Part shown: one piece after another, positions 24,460-33,597 of the stretch
Position numbering within the stretch: the stretch's first letter is position 1
How the letters are laid out: the number at the start of each line of letters is the position of its first letter
Assembly (NCBI RefSeq): GCF_002582035.1
Contig: NZ_NUQE01000023.1
Coordinates: 1 to 64,000 of the forward strand
From: Bacillus pseudomycoides
Lineage (GTDB): Bacteria > Bacillota > Bacilli > Bacillales > Bacillaceae_G
DNA length: 64,000 nucleotides
Reading direction: 5' to 3'
Translations under genes and position numbers: made by a program
The notes under the pieces: generated by a model
Told to the model about the DNA's origin: nothing
Database searches by the model: none
What the model saw: the letters and a program-made list of their open reading frames with translations, nothing else

Positions 24460-25566
24460 TCACCTCTCATATACAATACATTGTTTCGTTATCTCTTCTA
24501 GTCTTGCCATGTTTATGTCATAGCCAAACCCAGCTTGCTGCGGAATAACAATTTTTCCGTTTTGCAGCGTTACTTCTGGTGAGATAATATCTTGTTTCCA
24601 ATGCCTGTTCGAAGCTGAAATATCGCCTGGGATTGTGAAGTTTGGAAGAGATGCTAACGCAATATTTTGTGCACGTGAAATTCCCATTTCTACCATACCT
24701 CCGCACCAAACTGGAATATCATGCTGCTGACAATAATCGTGAATCCGAATCGATTCTGTTAATCCGCCAACTCGTCCAGGTTTTATGTTAATAATACGGC
24801 AGCTCCCAAGTGTAATCGCCACCCTTGCATCTTCTAAGCAATGAATGCTTTCATCTAAACAAATCGGTGTTTTGATTTGCTTTTGCAAACGGGCATGATC
24901 AAGAAAGTCGTTATCTGCTAGCGGCTGTTCAATCATCATTAACTCAAACTCATCCAATCGCTGCAATTGCTTCATATCATCTAACGTATACGCAGAATTC
25001 GCATCTACCATCAATGGAATAGCAGGAAACGCTCTTCGTATTTCATGAAGCAACGCATAATCATTATCTGGCTTGATTTTCACTTTAAAACGTTTATATC
25101 CTTCTTCCGCATACGTTTCAATACGTTTTAACATATTTGGAACTGTATCAAGACCAATGACAACGCCAACTTCAATCTCTCGTTTTACACCGCCAAGCAG
25201 CGCAGCAAGCGATTGCTTCTCACGCTTTGCATACAAATCCCATAATGCACCCTCTATTCCTGCTTTCGCCATATTATTACGTTTTATATGCTGAAGAAGA
25301 GATGTGACATCAGCAGGGTGCGAAAGCTTCTGTTCCAATAGCACTGGCAACAAAAAATCTTGCAGAATATGAAATGCTGTGACAACCGTTTCTTCTGTAT
25401 ACCATGGCTCCGAAAAAGCAACCACTTCGCCAAAGCCGCTTCGTCCTTCTTCATCTATTAATTCAATTACAATACTTTCACGCTTTTCATACGTTCCGTA
25501 ACTTGCAGCAAACGGAATAACGAGCGGCATTTCTGTTACATAAAGTATTGCCTTTGTAATACGCAT
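24460..25566 (-). CDS. menC: o-succinylbenzoate synthase MenC
   Basis: This 368-residue enolase-superfamily enzyme dehydrates SHCHC to o-succinylbenzoate in menaquinone synthesis. The barrel motifs are present: YKRFKVKIKP with the catalytic Lys, MVDANSAY, MMIEQPL and CLDESI as successive metal ligands, and KPGRVGG with the second Lys. The ATG at 25566 directly follows the menE stop, with GGAGG within the menE end. Members of this group may also racemise N-acyl amino acids. Confidence 0.93.
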   Translation of the reverse strand: MRITKAILYVTEMPLVIPFAASYGTYEKRESIVIELIDEEGRSGFGEVVAFSEPWYTEETVVTAFHILQDFLLPVLLEQKLSHPADVTSLLQHIKRNNMAKAGIEGALWDLYAKREKQSLAALLGGVKREIEVGVVIGLDTVPNMLKRIETYAEEGYKRFKVKIKPDNDYALLHEIRRAFPAIPLMVDANSAYTLDDMKQLQRLDEFELMMIEQPLADNDFLDHARLQKQIKTPICLDESIHCLEDARVAITLGSCRIINIKPGRVGGLTESIRIHDYCQQHDIPVWCGGMVEMGISRAQNIALASLPNFTIPGDISASNRHWKQDIISPEVTLQNGKIVIPQQAGFGYDINMARLEEITKQCIVYER

Positions 25567-27012
25567 TTACATTTCCTCCGCCAGCTGCCGTAATTCACGG
25601 CGCAGTAATTTCTTTGAAGCATTACGCGGCAACTCAGAAAGAAAATAAATCGCTTTTGGCACTTTATACCGCGCCAGTTTATCTTCACAAAAAGCGAGTA
25701 GTTCTTCGGCTGTTACCTCTTCTGATTTCACAACGAATGCGACAGGAACTTGTCCCCATCCCTCATCACTTGCTCCAACTACTCCCACTTCCGAAACGGC
25801 AGAATGTGCAAGCAATACTTCCTCAATTTGCGCTGGATATATGTTCTCCCCGCCGGAAATAATTAAATCGCTGCGGCGATCTAGCACATAAAGAAAGCCA
25901 TCTTCATCTAAATAACCAATATCTCCTGTATGCAGCCAGCCGTCTTGAATACTCTCTCTCGTCGCCTCTTCACGCTTAAAGTAACCACCCGTTACATTCG
26001 GCCCCTTCACAACAATTTCTCCGGCCGATCCTACCGCTGCTTCCCTTCCATCTTGTTCAATGCGAAGCTGACATGGAAACAATGGTTTTCCGGCCGAGCC
26101 AACTTTCTTTAACATATAATCAGCAGCCAGTGTACAAATTTGTGAAGATGTTTCTGTCATACCATACGTTTGATACACTGGAATCCCTTTAGCGACGCAT
26201 GTTTCTAACAACGGCCTTGGAGCTGGTCCTCCGCCAAGTAATACGCAGCGAAGAGACTTTGGATATGTACCTTCTTGGAGCCTTTCCAATAAATCCATCA
26301 GCATTTTAGATACGACCGAAATCATCGTTACGCCTCTCGTTTGCAGCGCTTCATGAATAAAATCAGGATCATACTTTGGAACAAGTAACACCCTCATACC
26401 ATACATAATATTCTTCATTAAAAGCGATAACCCGCCTACATGGAAAAACGGCAAACACGCTAGCCAACAATCATCTTCATGAAGTCCTAAATTGAACGAA
26501 GAACCGACTGCACTCCACCAATGATTCCCGTACGTAAGCATGACACCTTTCGGCTTACCTGTTGTACCTGACGTATAAATAATCGTCATGATCTCTTCTA
26601 AAACAAATTCATCCTGCACAATTGCTTGTTGCCTTGGCAACGCTGCAACTTCTGTAAACAAGTATACCGGCACTTTCCCTGCCTCAAACTCTTCATCTGT
26701 GAGTAAACAAGAAACTTCCGCATCCTCCATTTGCCAAAGTAGCTCTTCTCTTGAAAGACGTGTATTCAGTAAGACGGCTACTGCACCCATATAAGAAAGG
26801 GCATGAATCGTTATTACCATCTCCATACTATTTTTCATCAGAACAGCCACTTTTGTACCTTTTTGTACTTGTAAATAAGCAAGTTGTTCACAAAGTGAAA
26901 GAACTTTCTCATGAAGTTGTACAAACGTATATGTACTTTCTTTCATTTCAATCGCAGTGCGCTCCGGTGTTAAAAAAGCGCGTTGCATAAGCCAATTGGG
27001 CATTCTCTCCAT
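25567..27012 (-). CDS. menE: o-succinylbenzoate-CoA ligase MenE
   Basis: This 481-residue ANL-family adenylating enzyme activates o-succinylbenzoate with ATP and CoA. The P-loop [38 protein letters not shown] and the C-terminal lysine region [11 protein letters not shown] are all seen. ATG 27012 is used since AAAGGAG is eight bases upstream and it gives the usual N-terminus MERMPNWL. It heads menE-menC-nucleotidyltransferase. The operon lies about 28 kb from menFDHB. Confidence 0.94.
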   Translation of the reverse strand: MERMPNWLMQRAFLTPERTAIEMKESTYTFVQLHEKVLSLCEQLAYLQVQKGTKVAVLMKNSMEMVITIHALSYMGAVAVLLNTRLSREELLWQMEDAEVSCLLTDEEFEAGKVPVYLFTEVAALPRQQAIVQDEFVLEEIMTIIYTSGTTGKPKGVMLTYGNHWWSAVGSSFNLGLHEDDCWLACLPFFHVGGLSLLMKNIMYGMRVLLVPKYDPDFIHEALQTRGVTMISVVSKMLMDLLERLQEGTYPKSLRCVLLGGGPAPRPLLETCVAKGIPVYQTYGMTETSSQICTLAADYMLKKVGSAGKPLFPCQLRIEQDGREAAVGSAGEIVVKGPNVTGGYFKREEATRESIQDGWLHTGDIGYLDEDGFLYVLDRRSDLIISGGENIYPAQIEEVLLAHSAVSEVGVVGASDEGWGQVPVAFVVKSEEVTAEELLAFCEDKLARYKVPKAIYFLSELPRNASKKLLRRELRQLAEEM

Positions 27013-27147
27013 ATCATATTCTCCTTTCACAGAATAGAAGACTAACATAGCTTCTGTTACTTCTGACTTATTTCTTTACTTGTAACTCGTGTTACTGTAT
27101 TTCCATCTTATCTATCTCTAGCACCTATAGCAAATCTTTGCGTTTCA

Positions 27148-27247
27148 ATAAAGTGAAACTTCCATCAGTGAGGTCTCCCCCCACCTACCTTCCTCGCTTT
27201 TCTCTGAATCTTGAATTGAAAGTCTTACTGACCGTTAATGCAAGAAA
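27148..27247 (+). repeat. bcr1-type repeat (about 100 bp, degenerate right end)
   Basis: It begins ATAAAGTGAAACTTCCATC and includes the CCCCCCACCTACCTTCCTCGC arm in part, then TCTTACTGACCGTTAATGC. The right end is degenerate (AAGAAA instead of GGATAAA). It lies just upstream of the menE promoter region. Confidence 0.75.
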
Positions 27248-27436
27248 CATGTATAAAATTGTCGAAAAAAGAAAAAATTTCAGTTTTTTTGTTGTTTTTT
27301 TGTGATTTTACTGTTAATATAAATATTAATCATATAGATGTTGGGAATGCTGCCTCCTAAATAAACTGAAATTTCAGACTCCACACCAACATTGTGTGAT
27401 TGTAAGCTCCCCTCCCCTTTTTATTATATTGTCCTA
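27248..27436. other. AT-rich intergenic stretch with palindromes
   Basis: No ORF seen. It contains the palindrome CTGAAATTTCAG (27366-27377) lying inside a larger ATGTTGG (27338-27344) / CCAACAT (27386-27392) pairing, then CTCCCCTCCCC. It ends at a good terminator (27437-27466), so a small transcript on the plus strand is possible but unsupported. Confidence 0.3.
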
Positions 27437-27466
27437 ACAAAAAGAACCTTTTTAAGGTTCTTTTTG
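27437..27466. terminator. terminator hairpin
   Basis: ACAAAAAGAACCTT-TTT-AAGGTTCTTTTTGT is a perfect symmetrical hairpin that could act on either strand. No annotated gene ends directly at it. Confidence 0.7.
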
Positions 27467-27506
27467 TAATTAGATTAAAACAGCAAATTCTAAGATGATT
27501 TATGAA

Positions 27507-27560
27507 ATAAAATGAAACTTCCATCAGTGGAGATTTTCTTCATCTTCCCACCTATCTCTT
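27507..27560 (+). repeat. truncated bcr1-type repeat (left end)
   Basis: ATAAAATGAAACTTCCATC, then GTGGAGATTTTCTTCATC and CCCACCTATCTCTTT. The right half is missing. It abuts the end of the GyrI-like gene. Confidence 0.65.
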
Positions 27561-27591
27561 TATCAATTCTATTTGCTTACATGTTTTCATT

Positions 27592-28092
27592 TTAGTAATC
27601 TATTTCACAGTCCTTATGTTTTATTGGTATCCATACCTCTTCTTTTGCGTTTACATCGTCCGGACGATAATGATCATCCATAACCTCAAAATGTTCCCTT
27701 ACGTCTAAACTATAATTGGAATTCGGTAACCATTCTTGAAAAATATACTGGAACGTGCTCATATCAGATGCCGTTCCTTGGTGGATAAAAACAGCATATA
27801 AGCCGCCTGTTAAAGTATGTGTGGATAATTCCGAAAAAGTCTCCGTTTCAAAATCTTCAACTTCAACAGCAGCCCACTTTTCATAAGCATAGTTTATATC
27901 ATTCATATTCAAAGGTTTTTTTAACACCTTCACAGAAAGAAAACAAGAATTACTTCTATGAGAGATTCGATTTCTTAATGGCATGAATGTTTTCCATATT
28001 TCTCTTGTGACTTCGGGATCTGTTGCAAAAGTTGTTTCTCTCTTAATCCCAACAATTTTTTTTGCTGGAATGCTTACTATTTTAGGTTCCAT
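27592..28092 (-). CDS. GyrI-like (AraC effector-binding) domain protein
   Basis: This 166-residue stand-alone SHS2/GyrI-like domain has KIVSIPAKKIVGIKRETTF at the N-terminus and ends with GGLYAVFIHQGT, then FEVMDDHY and EVWIPIKHK, the usual effector-binding pattern. Such proteins bind small hydrophobic ligands. Some act as GyrI-type inhibitors or as detoxifying hydrolases. No DNA-binding domain is present. RBS GAGAGGA upstream of ATG. Monocistronic. Confidence 0.8.
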   Translation of the reverse strand: MEPKIVSIPAKKIVGIKRETTFATDPEVTREIWKTFMPLRNRISHRSNSCFLSVKVLKKPLNMNDINYAYEKWAAVEVEDFETETFSELSTHTLTGGLYAVFIHQGTASDMSTFQYIFQEWLPNSNYSLDVREHFEVMDDHYRPDDVNAKEEVWIPIKHKDCEIDY

Positions 28093-28259
28093 TCTTTTAT
28101 TTCCTCTCCATATTAATATTCAACATGAATCACTTCAGTTTAAATCCAAAATTCTATATATAAGTAGTTTTATATTTCTCAATTAAAACGAATACTGGTA
28201 CTCAATCATCTGTAATTCCCATAAAATAATTGAAATACACTATGTATTGAGGTGAGATT

Positions 28260-28757
28260 ATGAATTCTTCTTCGTTTTATTCTATTGTGATCATAATTGC
28301 TGCGTTGGTCTTATGGCGTAGAACTAGGGCAATGTATCGTCCTATTAAAGGAAACGGAACCCGTCTTCTCTTACCCATATTATTTCTACTATTACCTAGT
28401 CTTTTCATAATCCTGAATCCAAATGTACATGCCGCTGCCTGGGAATGGGTTTGTGCAGCTATCTTTGGGTTCCTTTTGTCAATTCCACTTATTTGGACCA
28501 CTAACTATGAACTCCGATCCGATCAGCATATTTATGCTGTAAGAAACAAGAGCTTTATCCTTACCTTTCTCATCGTATTTATTATCCGATTTTTACTTCG
28601 TGATTATTTAAAATGGCTAGGTCCAGAGACAGAAGCAGCACTATTTATAACTGTAGCGCTGGGATATATCTTACCTTGGAGAATTATTTCTTTCATCAAA
28701 TTTGGTCAACTATACAAAAGTCGAATCCGAACTAACGACAACATTGACTTCCGATAA
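28260..28757 (+). CDS. CcdC-like (DUF1453) membrane protein
   Basis: This 165-residue protein has four to five predicted membrane helices. The WRRTRAMYRPIKGNGTRLLLPI stretch after helix 1 is typical of Bacillus CcdC, a protein encoded next to the cytochrome c maturation thioredoxin CcdA in B. subtilis. Here it is alone, so it is likely a paralogue of unknown role. RBS GAGGTGAG precedes ATG. A hairpin follows. Confidence 0.75.
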   Translation: MNSSSFYSIVIIIAALVLWRRTRAMYRPIKGNGTRLLLPILFLLLPSLFIILNPNVHAAAWEWVCAAIFGFLLSIPLIWTTNYELRSDQHIYAVRNKSFILTFLIVFIIRFLLRDYLKWLGPETEAALFITVALGYILPWRIISFIKFGQLYKSRIRTNDNIDFR

Positions 28758-28775
28758 TACTGATTATGTGAAGGG

Positions 28776-28808
28776 AAAGTCCCTTCAGTTCTTCTGAAGG
28801 AACTTTTA
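28776..28808 (+). terminator. terminator of the CcdC-like gene
   Basis: AAGTCCCTTCAG...CTGAAGGAACTT stem followed by TTT. Confidence 0.65.
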
Positions 28809-28840
28809 AAGGTTTTGTAATACATTGGTTTTATGTCAAC

Positions 28841-28873
28841 AAAAGGTGCTTTCATGTACAGAAAGCACCTTTT
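28841..28873. terminator. terminator downstream of mnmH
   Basis: AAAAGGTGCTTTC...GAAAGCACCTTTT perfect 13-base stem with a seven-base loop, past the mnmH stop by 55 bases. Confidence 0.85.
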
Positions 28874-28927
28874 CAGTCTAAAACATTTTTTTAACAGAAC
28901 ACCAGAGCCATCTTCTCTACTTTACAT

Positions 28928-29965
28928 TTACTTGAACGGAATCGAGAGAATATCTCGAATAGCCTCTATCGCTTCATCCGCATTCTGCGCTTTTATAGTT
29001 AGCCTACGTTCCTCTGGATAGTGTTTCGCCGTATGTTCATAAAGAGGATCATAGTAATGTTCGAGCAACAGTTGCACCGCTGAATCAAAACTACCTGATT
29101 GTAAATCATCGTTAATCTTTGTTGCGACCGGTGTGTGAATACGTCTTTTGATTTTTTGGAAAGCCTCAATACATTCCTCTTGATGCTCCCAAGGAGAATA
29201 ATCTTCCAAAATGTGTCGAACTCGTTCTTCTACAGGCATATCAATAAATAATTGTATTCCCTGTTCTTTCTTCTCAAGAATACAATCGGGGATCATTACT
29301 TTCCCGACTCGCTTGCTCTCCGCTTCAACTAACATATATGGAGCTTGCTGTAAATGAAGGGCCTCTTGAACAAGAAGAGATTCGAACGTTTTCTGATTGT
29401 GCGGTTCAAGTCCAATCTGTCCGAAGATGGAACCTCTATGGTTAGCCATCGCCTCCAAATCAAGAATAGGGTATCCTTCTCCTCTCAGCCGTCGTAGAAT
29501 GGTAGTCTTCCCTGACCCCGTATAACCATTCAAAACATAAGTTTCCTGCTTGAGCTCCAGATGCTCAAGAGTTTCAACAACCCACTTGCGATAAGCGCGG
29601 ATGCCTCCCTGTAGGCGATAAACATGAATTCCCATTAAATCTAAAACGGTAGCCGTCGTTCCGCTGCGCATGCCCCCACGCCAGCAAAATACAGCCTTTT
29701 GTCCATCAATTTGGCCAAACTCCTTAACGAAAGCCGGCAACTTAGCTGAAACAATTTCAAGACCACGCTCTTTAGCCGCTTGAAAGCTAACTTGTTTGTA
29801 AATCGTTCCAATTTCAGCCCTTTCCTCATCATTAAACAATGGAATATTTAAGCTGCCAGGGATTGTAGCATCCTTATATTCCGAAGGTGACCGAACGTCG
29901 ACCAGCACAAGCTCCTTTTTATCATGCAAAGCCAATAACTCATCAATAGTGATATCTTGGAACAC
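28928..29965 (-). CDS. mnmH: tRNA 2-selenouridine synthase MnmH (SelU)
   Basis: This 345-residue protein has an N-terminal rhodanese domain with active Cys94 in FCWRGGMRSG, followed by a P-loop domain (NGYTGSGKTT, about 146-155). It replaces sulfur by selenium in 2-thiouridine at the wobble position of Lys, Glu and Gln tRNAs, using selenophosphate. Start is GTG at 29965 with GGAAGG just upstream. It lies 32 bases after selD in the same operon. Confidence 0.93.
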   Translation of the reverse strand: MFQDITIDELLALHDKKELVLVDVRSPSEYKDATIPGSLNIPLFNDEERAEIGTIYKQVSFQAAKERGLEIVSAKLPAFVKEFGQIDGQKAVFCWRGGMRSGTTATVLDLMGIHVYRLQGGIRAYRKWVVETLEHLELKQETYVLNGYTGSGKTTILRRLRGEGYPILDLEAMANHRGSIFGQIGLEPHNQKTFESLLVQEALHLQQAPYMLVEAESKRVGKVMIPDCILEKKEQGIQLFIDMPVEERVRHILEDYSPWEHQEECIEAFQKIKRRIHTPVATKINDDLQSGSFDSAVQLLLEHYYDPLYEHTAKHYPEERRLTIKAQNADEAIEAIRDILSIPFK

Positions 29966-29997
29966 TGATCCTTCCGCCTTTCTGCAATATGGATTGC

Positions 29998-31047
29998 TTA
30001 TATAACAACAATTTGACCTGGATGATTTTCTGTCACTTCACCGATTATGCAAGCTTCCACGCCAGCTTTCCGCAGATCCGCCAGAAGCAATTCCGCCTCT
30101 TCCCCAGTCACAGACATCAACAGTCCGCCAGATGTAACCGCATCACACAAAATCCATTGGTCAATTTGATCCATTGTCTCAGGAAAATTCACTGTTCCTT
30201 GCAAATGAACAAAATTATTTTTCGTTCCTCCAGGAATTACTCCCGCTTCCGCAAGCTCTCTCACTCGCGGCAGAACTGGTACCTGCTCTTTCACAATGCG
30301 CAGTCCCATACCACTACCCTTAGCCATTTCCGATGCATGTCCAAGCAAACCGAACCCAGTAACATCAGTACAAGCATGTACATTGTAAGACTCCATTGTC
30401 TCCGCCGCCGTTTTATTCAGCGTTGTCATTACCTGCGTAACGCGCGCAATTTCTTCATCATTCAGCAAATTACGCTTAATAGAAGACGTCAAAATACCGA
30501 CACCGATTGGTTTTGTCAAAATCAGTTTGTCTCCGTGCTTCGCCCCCGCATTCGTCCGTACTTTGTTCGGATGAACGATTCCAGTTACAGCAAGCCCAAA
30601 TTTCGGCTCCTTATCATCAATTGAATGGCCTCCGACAAGCGTCGCTCCCGCTTCTTTAAGCTTATCACCAGCACCGCGTAAAATATCCGCCAAAATCTGC
30701 TTATCCAATGTCGTAATAGGAAAAGCAACAATATTAAGAGCAGTCAATGGCTTACCGCCCATCGCATATATATCACTAATGGCATTAGCTGCCGCCACCT
30801 GTCCAAACGAATACGGATCATCTACAATTGGCGTAAAGAAATCAACAGTTTGTACAATCGCCAAGTCATCGTTAAGGCGGTATACCCCCGCATCATCACT
30901 CGTATCAAGTCCCACAAGCAAATCAGGATTTGGCATTGCTGGAGGAAGTGTACGAATCACCTGCGCTAAATCCGCTGGACCAATTTTACAGCCACACCCT
31001 CCCTTGGATGATAGTGAAGTAAGTTTAACTACATTAGATTTTGTCAT
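29998..31047 (-). CDS. selD: selenide, water dikinase SelD
   Basis: This 349-residue enzyme makes selenophosphate from selenide and ATP. The glycine-rich N-terminus SSKGGCGCK holds the catalytic pair (C18 and K21); it uses Cys, not selenocysteine (no in-frame UGA). AIR synthase-like motifs TSDDAGVY, GGHSIDD and TDVTGFGLLGH follow. It forms an operon with mnmH. The pair suggests selenium is used for tRNA modification; no selA or selB is seen in the window. Confidence 0.95.
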   Translation of the reverse strand: MTKSNVVKLTSLSSKGGCGCKIGPADLAQVIRTLPPAMPNPDLLVGLDTSDDAGVYRLNDDLAIVQTVDFFTPIVDDPYSFGQVAAANAISDIYAMGGKPLTALNIVAFPITTLDKQILADILRGAGDKLKEAGATLVGGHSIDDKEPKFGLAVTGIVHPNKVRTNAGAKHGDKLILTKPIGVGILTSSIKRNLLNDEEIARVTQVMTTLNKTAAETMESYNVHACTDVTGFGLLGHASEMAKGSGMGLRIVKEQVPVLPRVRELAEAGVIPGGTKNNFVHLQGTVNFPETMDQIDQWILCDAVTSGGLLMSVTGEEAELLLADLRKAGVEACIIGEVTENHPGQIVVI

Positions 31048-31138
31048 GAGATACCAACCCTTCTCCTTAAGGTTTTATATATATTCATTATAGAACACGG
31101 TGCTGTAAATACATAATTATTGATATACAAAAATAAAC

Positions 31139-31334
31139 AGTTCACTTTATGCTGCGGTCTGCTGATTCGCTTGCTCTCCTACTAGAAATTTCTTTCTTAG
31201 GGCTTCTTCACTGTTGCTGTGTTTAAGAGTTCCATGACACCAACAGCCTGATAGAACACTATCTTCTGGTAAGCAGAGAATGAACCATATGACCTTAATA
31301 CAGACTTCATATTTTTCCTGCCGCTCTCCATATA
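31139..31334. other. intergenic relic of unknown origin
   Basis: Base composition and codon-like structure suggest an old coding fragment. A minus-strand frame ending LRKKFLVGEQANQQTAA is open here, but its only ATG lies inside the Opu terminator and has no RBS. The first bases (AGTTCACTTTAT) resemble an inverted bcr1 left end. No family recognised. Confidence 0.25.
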
Positions 31335-31372
31335 GAAAAAAGCTAATGCCTCTTTCCTGCATTAGCTTTTTT
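31335..31372 (-). terminator. terminator of the Opu transporter operon
   Basis: AAAAAAGCTAATGC/GCATTAGCTTTTTT hairpin overlapping the permease stop codon. Perfect stem, runs on both sides. Confidence 0.9.
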
Positions 31373-32216
31373 ATCCTCTTCTTTTTCGATGAAACCCTTG
31401 TGTAATTCGATCTAATATAATTGCAATTACTACAATAGCTAGCCCAGCTTCAAATCCCATTCCAATGTTAACTTGTGTCACAGAGCGATATACATCTACA
31501 CCAAGTCCTGGTGCTCCTACAAGTGACGCTGTAACAACCATCGATAATGATAACATAATACTTTGGTTAACCCCAGCCATAATGGTTCCTGTTGCAAGCG
31601 GCAATTGTACTTTAAACAACTTTTGTGATGCAGTAGAGCCAAAAGCATCCGCAGCTTCAATCAAATCTTCTGGTACTTGTCTAATTCCTAAGTCTGTAAA
31701 GCGAATTGTTGGTGGCATCGCAAAAATTACAGATGCAATAATCCCTGGAACGCTACCCACCCCGAAAAATGTAATAGCTGGAATTAAATACACAAATGCT
31801 GGCATTGTTTGCATAAAATCTAATGTTGGCCTTAAAATTTTTGAAAATCGTTCATTTTGTGACGCTAAAATCCCGATTGGAATCCCGACAATAATGGAAA
31901 TGATAACCGACGTAAGAACAAGCGCTAATGTTTGCATCGTTTGTCCCCAGTATTGAATGTTTAGAATGAATAATAAGCCAATTAACGCAAAAACCATTAA
32001 AGATATTTTCCGCGTTGTATACCAAATCAGAAAACATACAACGATGATCATTAAAAATGCTGGAATCAATGTTAAGAAGTTTGTAAGTAAATCAACGAAA
32101 CCACCTATGACGTATGAAAAACCTCTAAATAGTCCTTCAAAGTGTGCATATAGACTAGCTACAAATGTATCGACCCATTCGCCTAAAGGAATACGCGGAA
32201 TACTATTCATCGTCAT
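31371..32216 (-). CDS. opuAB: glycine betaine/proline ABC permease, OpuAB-like
   Basis: This 281-residue permease of the OpuA/ProW type has about seven membrane helices and a typical EAA-type loop (EAADAFGSTASQKLFKVQLP). It imports glycine betaine or a related compatible solute for osmoprotection. It overlaps the ATPase end by 14 bases; a second ATG at 32210 is an alternative start. The binding protein is encoded separately and divergently. Confidence 0.9.
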   Translation of the reverse strand: MTMNSIPRIPLGEWVDTFVASLYAHFEGLFRGFSYVIGGFVDLLTNFLTLIPAFLMIIVVCFLIWYTTRKISLMVFALIGLLFILNIQYWGQTMQTLALVLTSVIISIIVGIPIGILASQNERFSKILRPTLDFMQTMPAFVYLIPAITFFGVGSVPGIIASVIFAMPPTIRFTDLGIRQVPEDLIEAADAFGSTASQKLFKVQLPLATGTIMAGVNQSIMLSLSMVVTASLVGAPGLGVDVYRSVTQVNIGMGFEAGLAIVVIAIILDRITQGFHRKRRG

Positions 32217-33408
32217 TCACCTCTTCCTCAATATTTCCTGCAAGGGCTTGAATGACACTCTCTCTTTTGATTATACCTCTTAACCGTTTCTTCTCATCAA
32301 TAACTGGTAATGGCAACTTCATCTCCGCCATCTTCGCATACGTCTCCTCAAGTAATGTATCTAAATACACATGTGGAATATCTTTCAGCAGTAAATCAGC
32401 AATCGGCCACTGTTTTTGAACTGCTTTACTTGCGTCATCAGCTGTTAATATCCCTAAAAATTCATGTTTTTTATTTACAACATATACAGTAGACACGCCT
32501 GCATTTCTCATAATTTGCAGCGCTACACGCGGTCCGCGATCGATTAGTAATGTTTCTGGTCTTTTCAAAATAGATTCAGCAGTAATAACTTTTCCTAAAT
32601 TCACATCCGCAACGAATTTTTCCACGAATTCATTCGCAGGGCTCATCATAATTTCTTCAGGAGTTCCAATTTGTACAATTTCCCCATCTTTCATTAATGC
32701 AATGCGATCACCAATTCGAAGTGCTTCATCTAAATCATGCGTAATAAAAATAATCGTTTTTTCCATTTTATCTTGCAGTTCTAACAATTCATCTTGCATT
32801 TCTTTTCGAATAAGTGGATCTAATGCGCTAAATGACTCGTCCATAAGAAGAACATCTGGATCATTTGTAAGCGCTCTTGCAATCCCAACTCGTTGCTGCA
32901 TTCCGCCGCTTAATTGTTCTGGATAACTATCTTTATGATGATCTAATCCTACTAACTTAAGTGATTCTAGTGCCTTTACTTCTCTTTCCCCTACCGGAAC
33001 TCCTTGTATTTCTAAACCATAGGCAACATTTTGTATAACTGTACGATGAGGAAATAACGCGAACTTCTGAAAGACCATGCTCATCTTTGTTCTTCTGACT
33101 TTTCGAAGCGCCTCTTTTCCCATCGTTGCAATATCTTCTCCATCTATGTATATGTGACCTGCTGTTGGTTTTATTAATTGGTTTAACATCCGAACTAAAG
33201 TCGACTTCCCACTTCCTGACAACCCCATAATTACAAATATCTCTCCCGTATATACTTCAAACGTTGCCTTTTTCACCCCAACGTTCATTCCCGTTTCTTT
33301 TAATATTTCTGATTTACTTTTTCCTTCCTTTAATAAGGCGACTGCTCTTTGAGGATTTTTTCCAAATACTTTCGTTACGTTTTCAACACGTACTTTTGTA
33401 TTTTCCAT
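32203..33408 (-). CDS. opuAA: glycine betaine/proline ABC ATPase, OpuAA-like
   Basis: This 401-residue ATPase has Walker A GLSGSGKST (about 62-70), signature LSGGMQQR, and Walker B DVLLMDESFSALDP. It is followed by tandem CBS domains (about 275-390) that sense ionic strength in OpuA-type systems. N-terminal KVFGKNPQRAVALL is the classic ProV/OpuAA extension. RBS AAAGGAG seven bases before ATG. Co-transcribed with the permease. Confidence 0.92.
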   Translation of the reverse strand: MENTKVRVENVTKVFGKNPQRAVALLKEGKSKSEILKETGMNVGVKKATFEVYTGEIFVIMGLSGSGKSTLVRMLNQLIKPTAGHIYIDGEDIATMGKEALRKVRRTKMSMVFQKFALFPHRTVIQNVAYGLEIQGVPVGEREVKALESLKLVGLDHHKDSYPEQLSGGMQQRVGIARALTNDPDVLLMDESFSALDPLIRKEMQDELLELQDKMEKTIIFITHDLDEALRIGDRIALMKDGEIVQIGTPEEIMMSPANEFVEKFVADVNLGKVITAESILKRPETLLIDRGPRVALQIMRNAGVSTVYVVNKKHEFLGILTADDASKAVQKQWPIADLLLKDIPHVYLDTLLEETYAKMAEMKLPLPVIDEKKRLRGIIKRESVIQALAGNIEEEVNDDE

Positions 33409-33597
33409 ACAACGACTCCTTTTCTGCCTATCTATTCACATAGTGTAACGATTTTAAACAGAAATATTACATAAAGGGGCTTTTTTTAAAATTCTTGTTT
33501 CCGTTCATAATAAGAAGGTTCACTTATAGATTTATTCCTACTAACAACACGATATAAAACGAAATAAAAATTTCTATTTATGAAACGGGAGGACTCA

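Noticed and set aside
27248-27436. Small RNA gene
   Set aside because: Palindromes and a downstream terminator exist, but no promoter or known RNA motif was found.
29989-30624. Plus-strand 211-codon ORF opposite selD
   Set aside because: Antisense shadow with atypical composition; selD is complete on the other strand.
31147-31362. 71-codon minus-strand ORF
   Set aside because: Its ATG lies in the Opu terminator hairpin, there is no RBS, and the product is not recognisable. It is kept only as a relic region.
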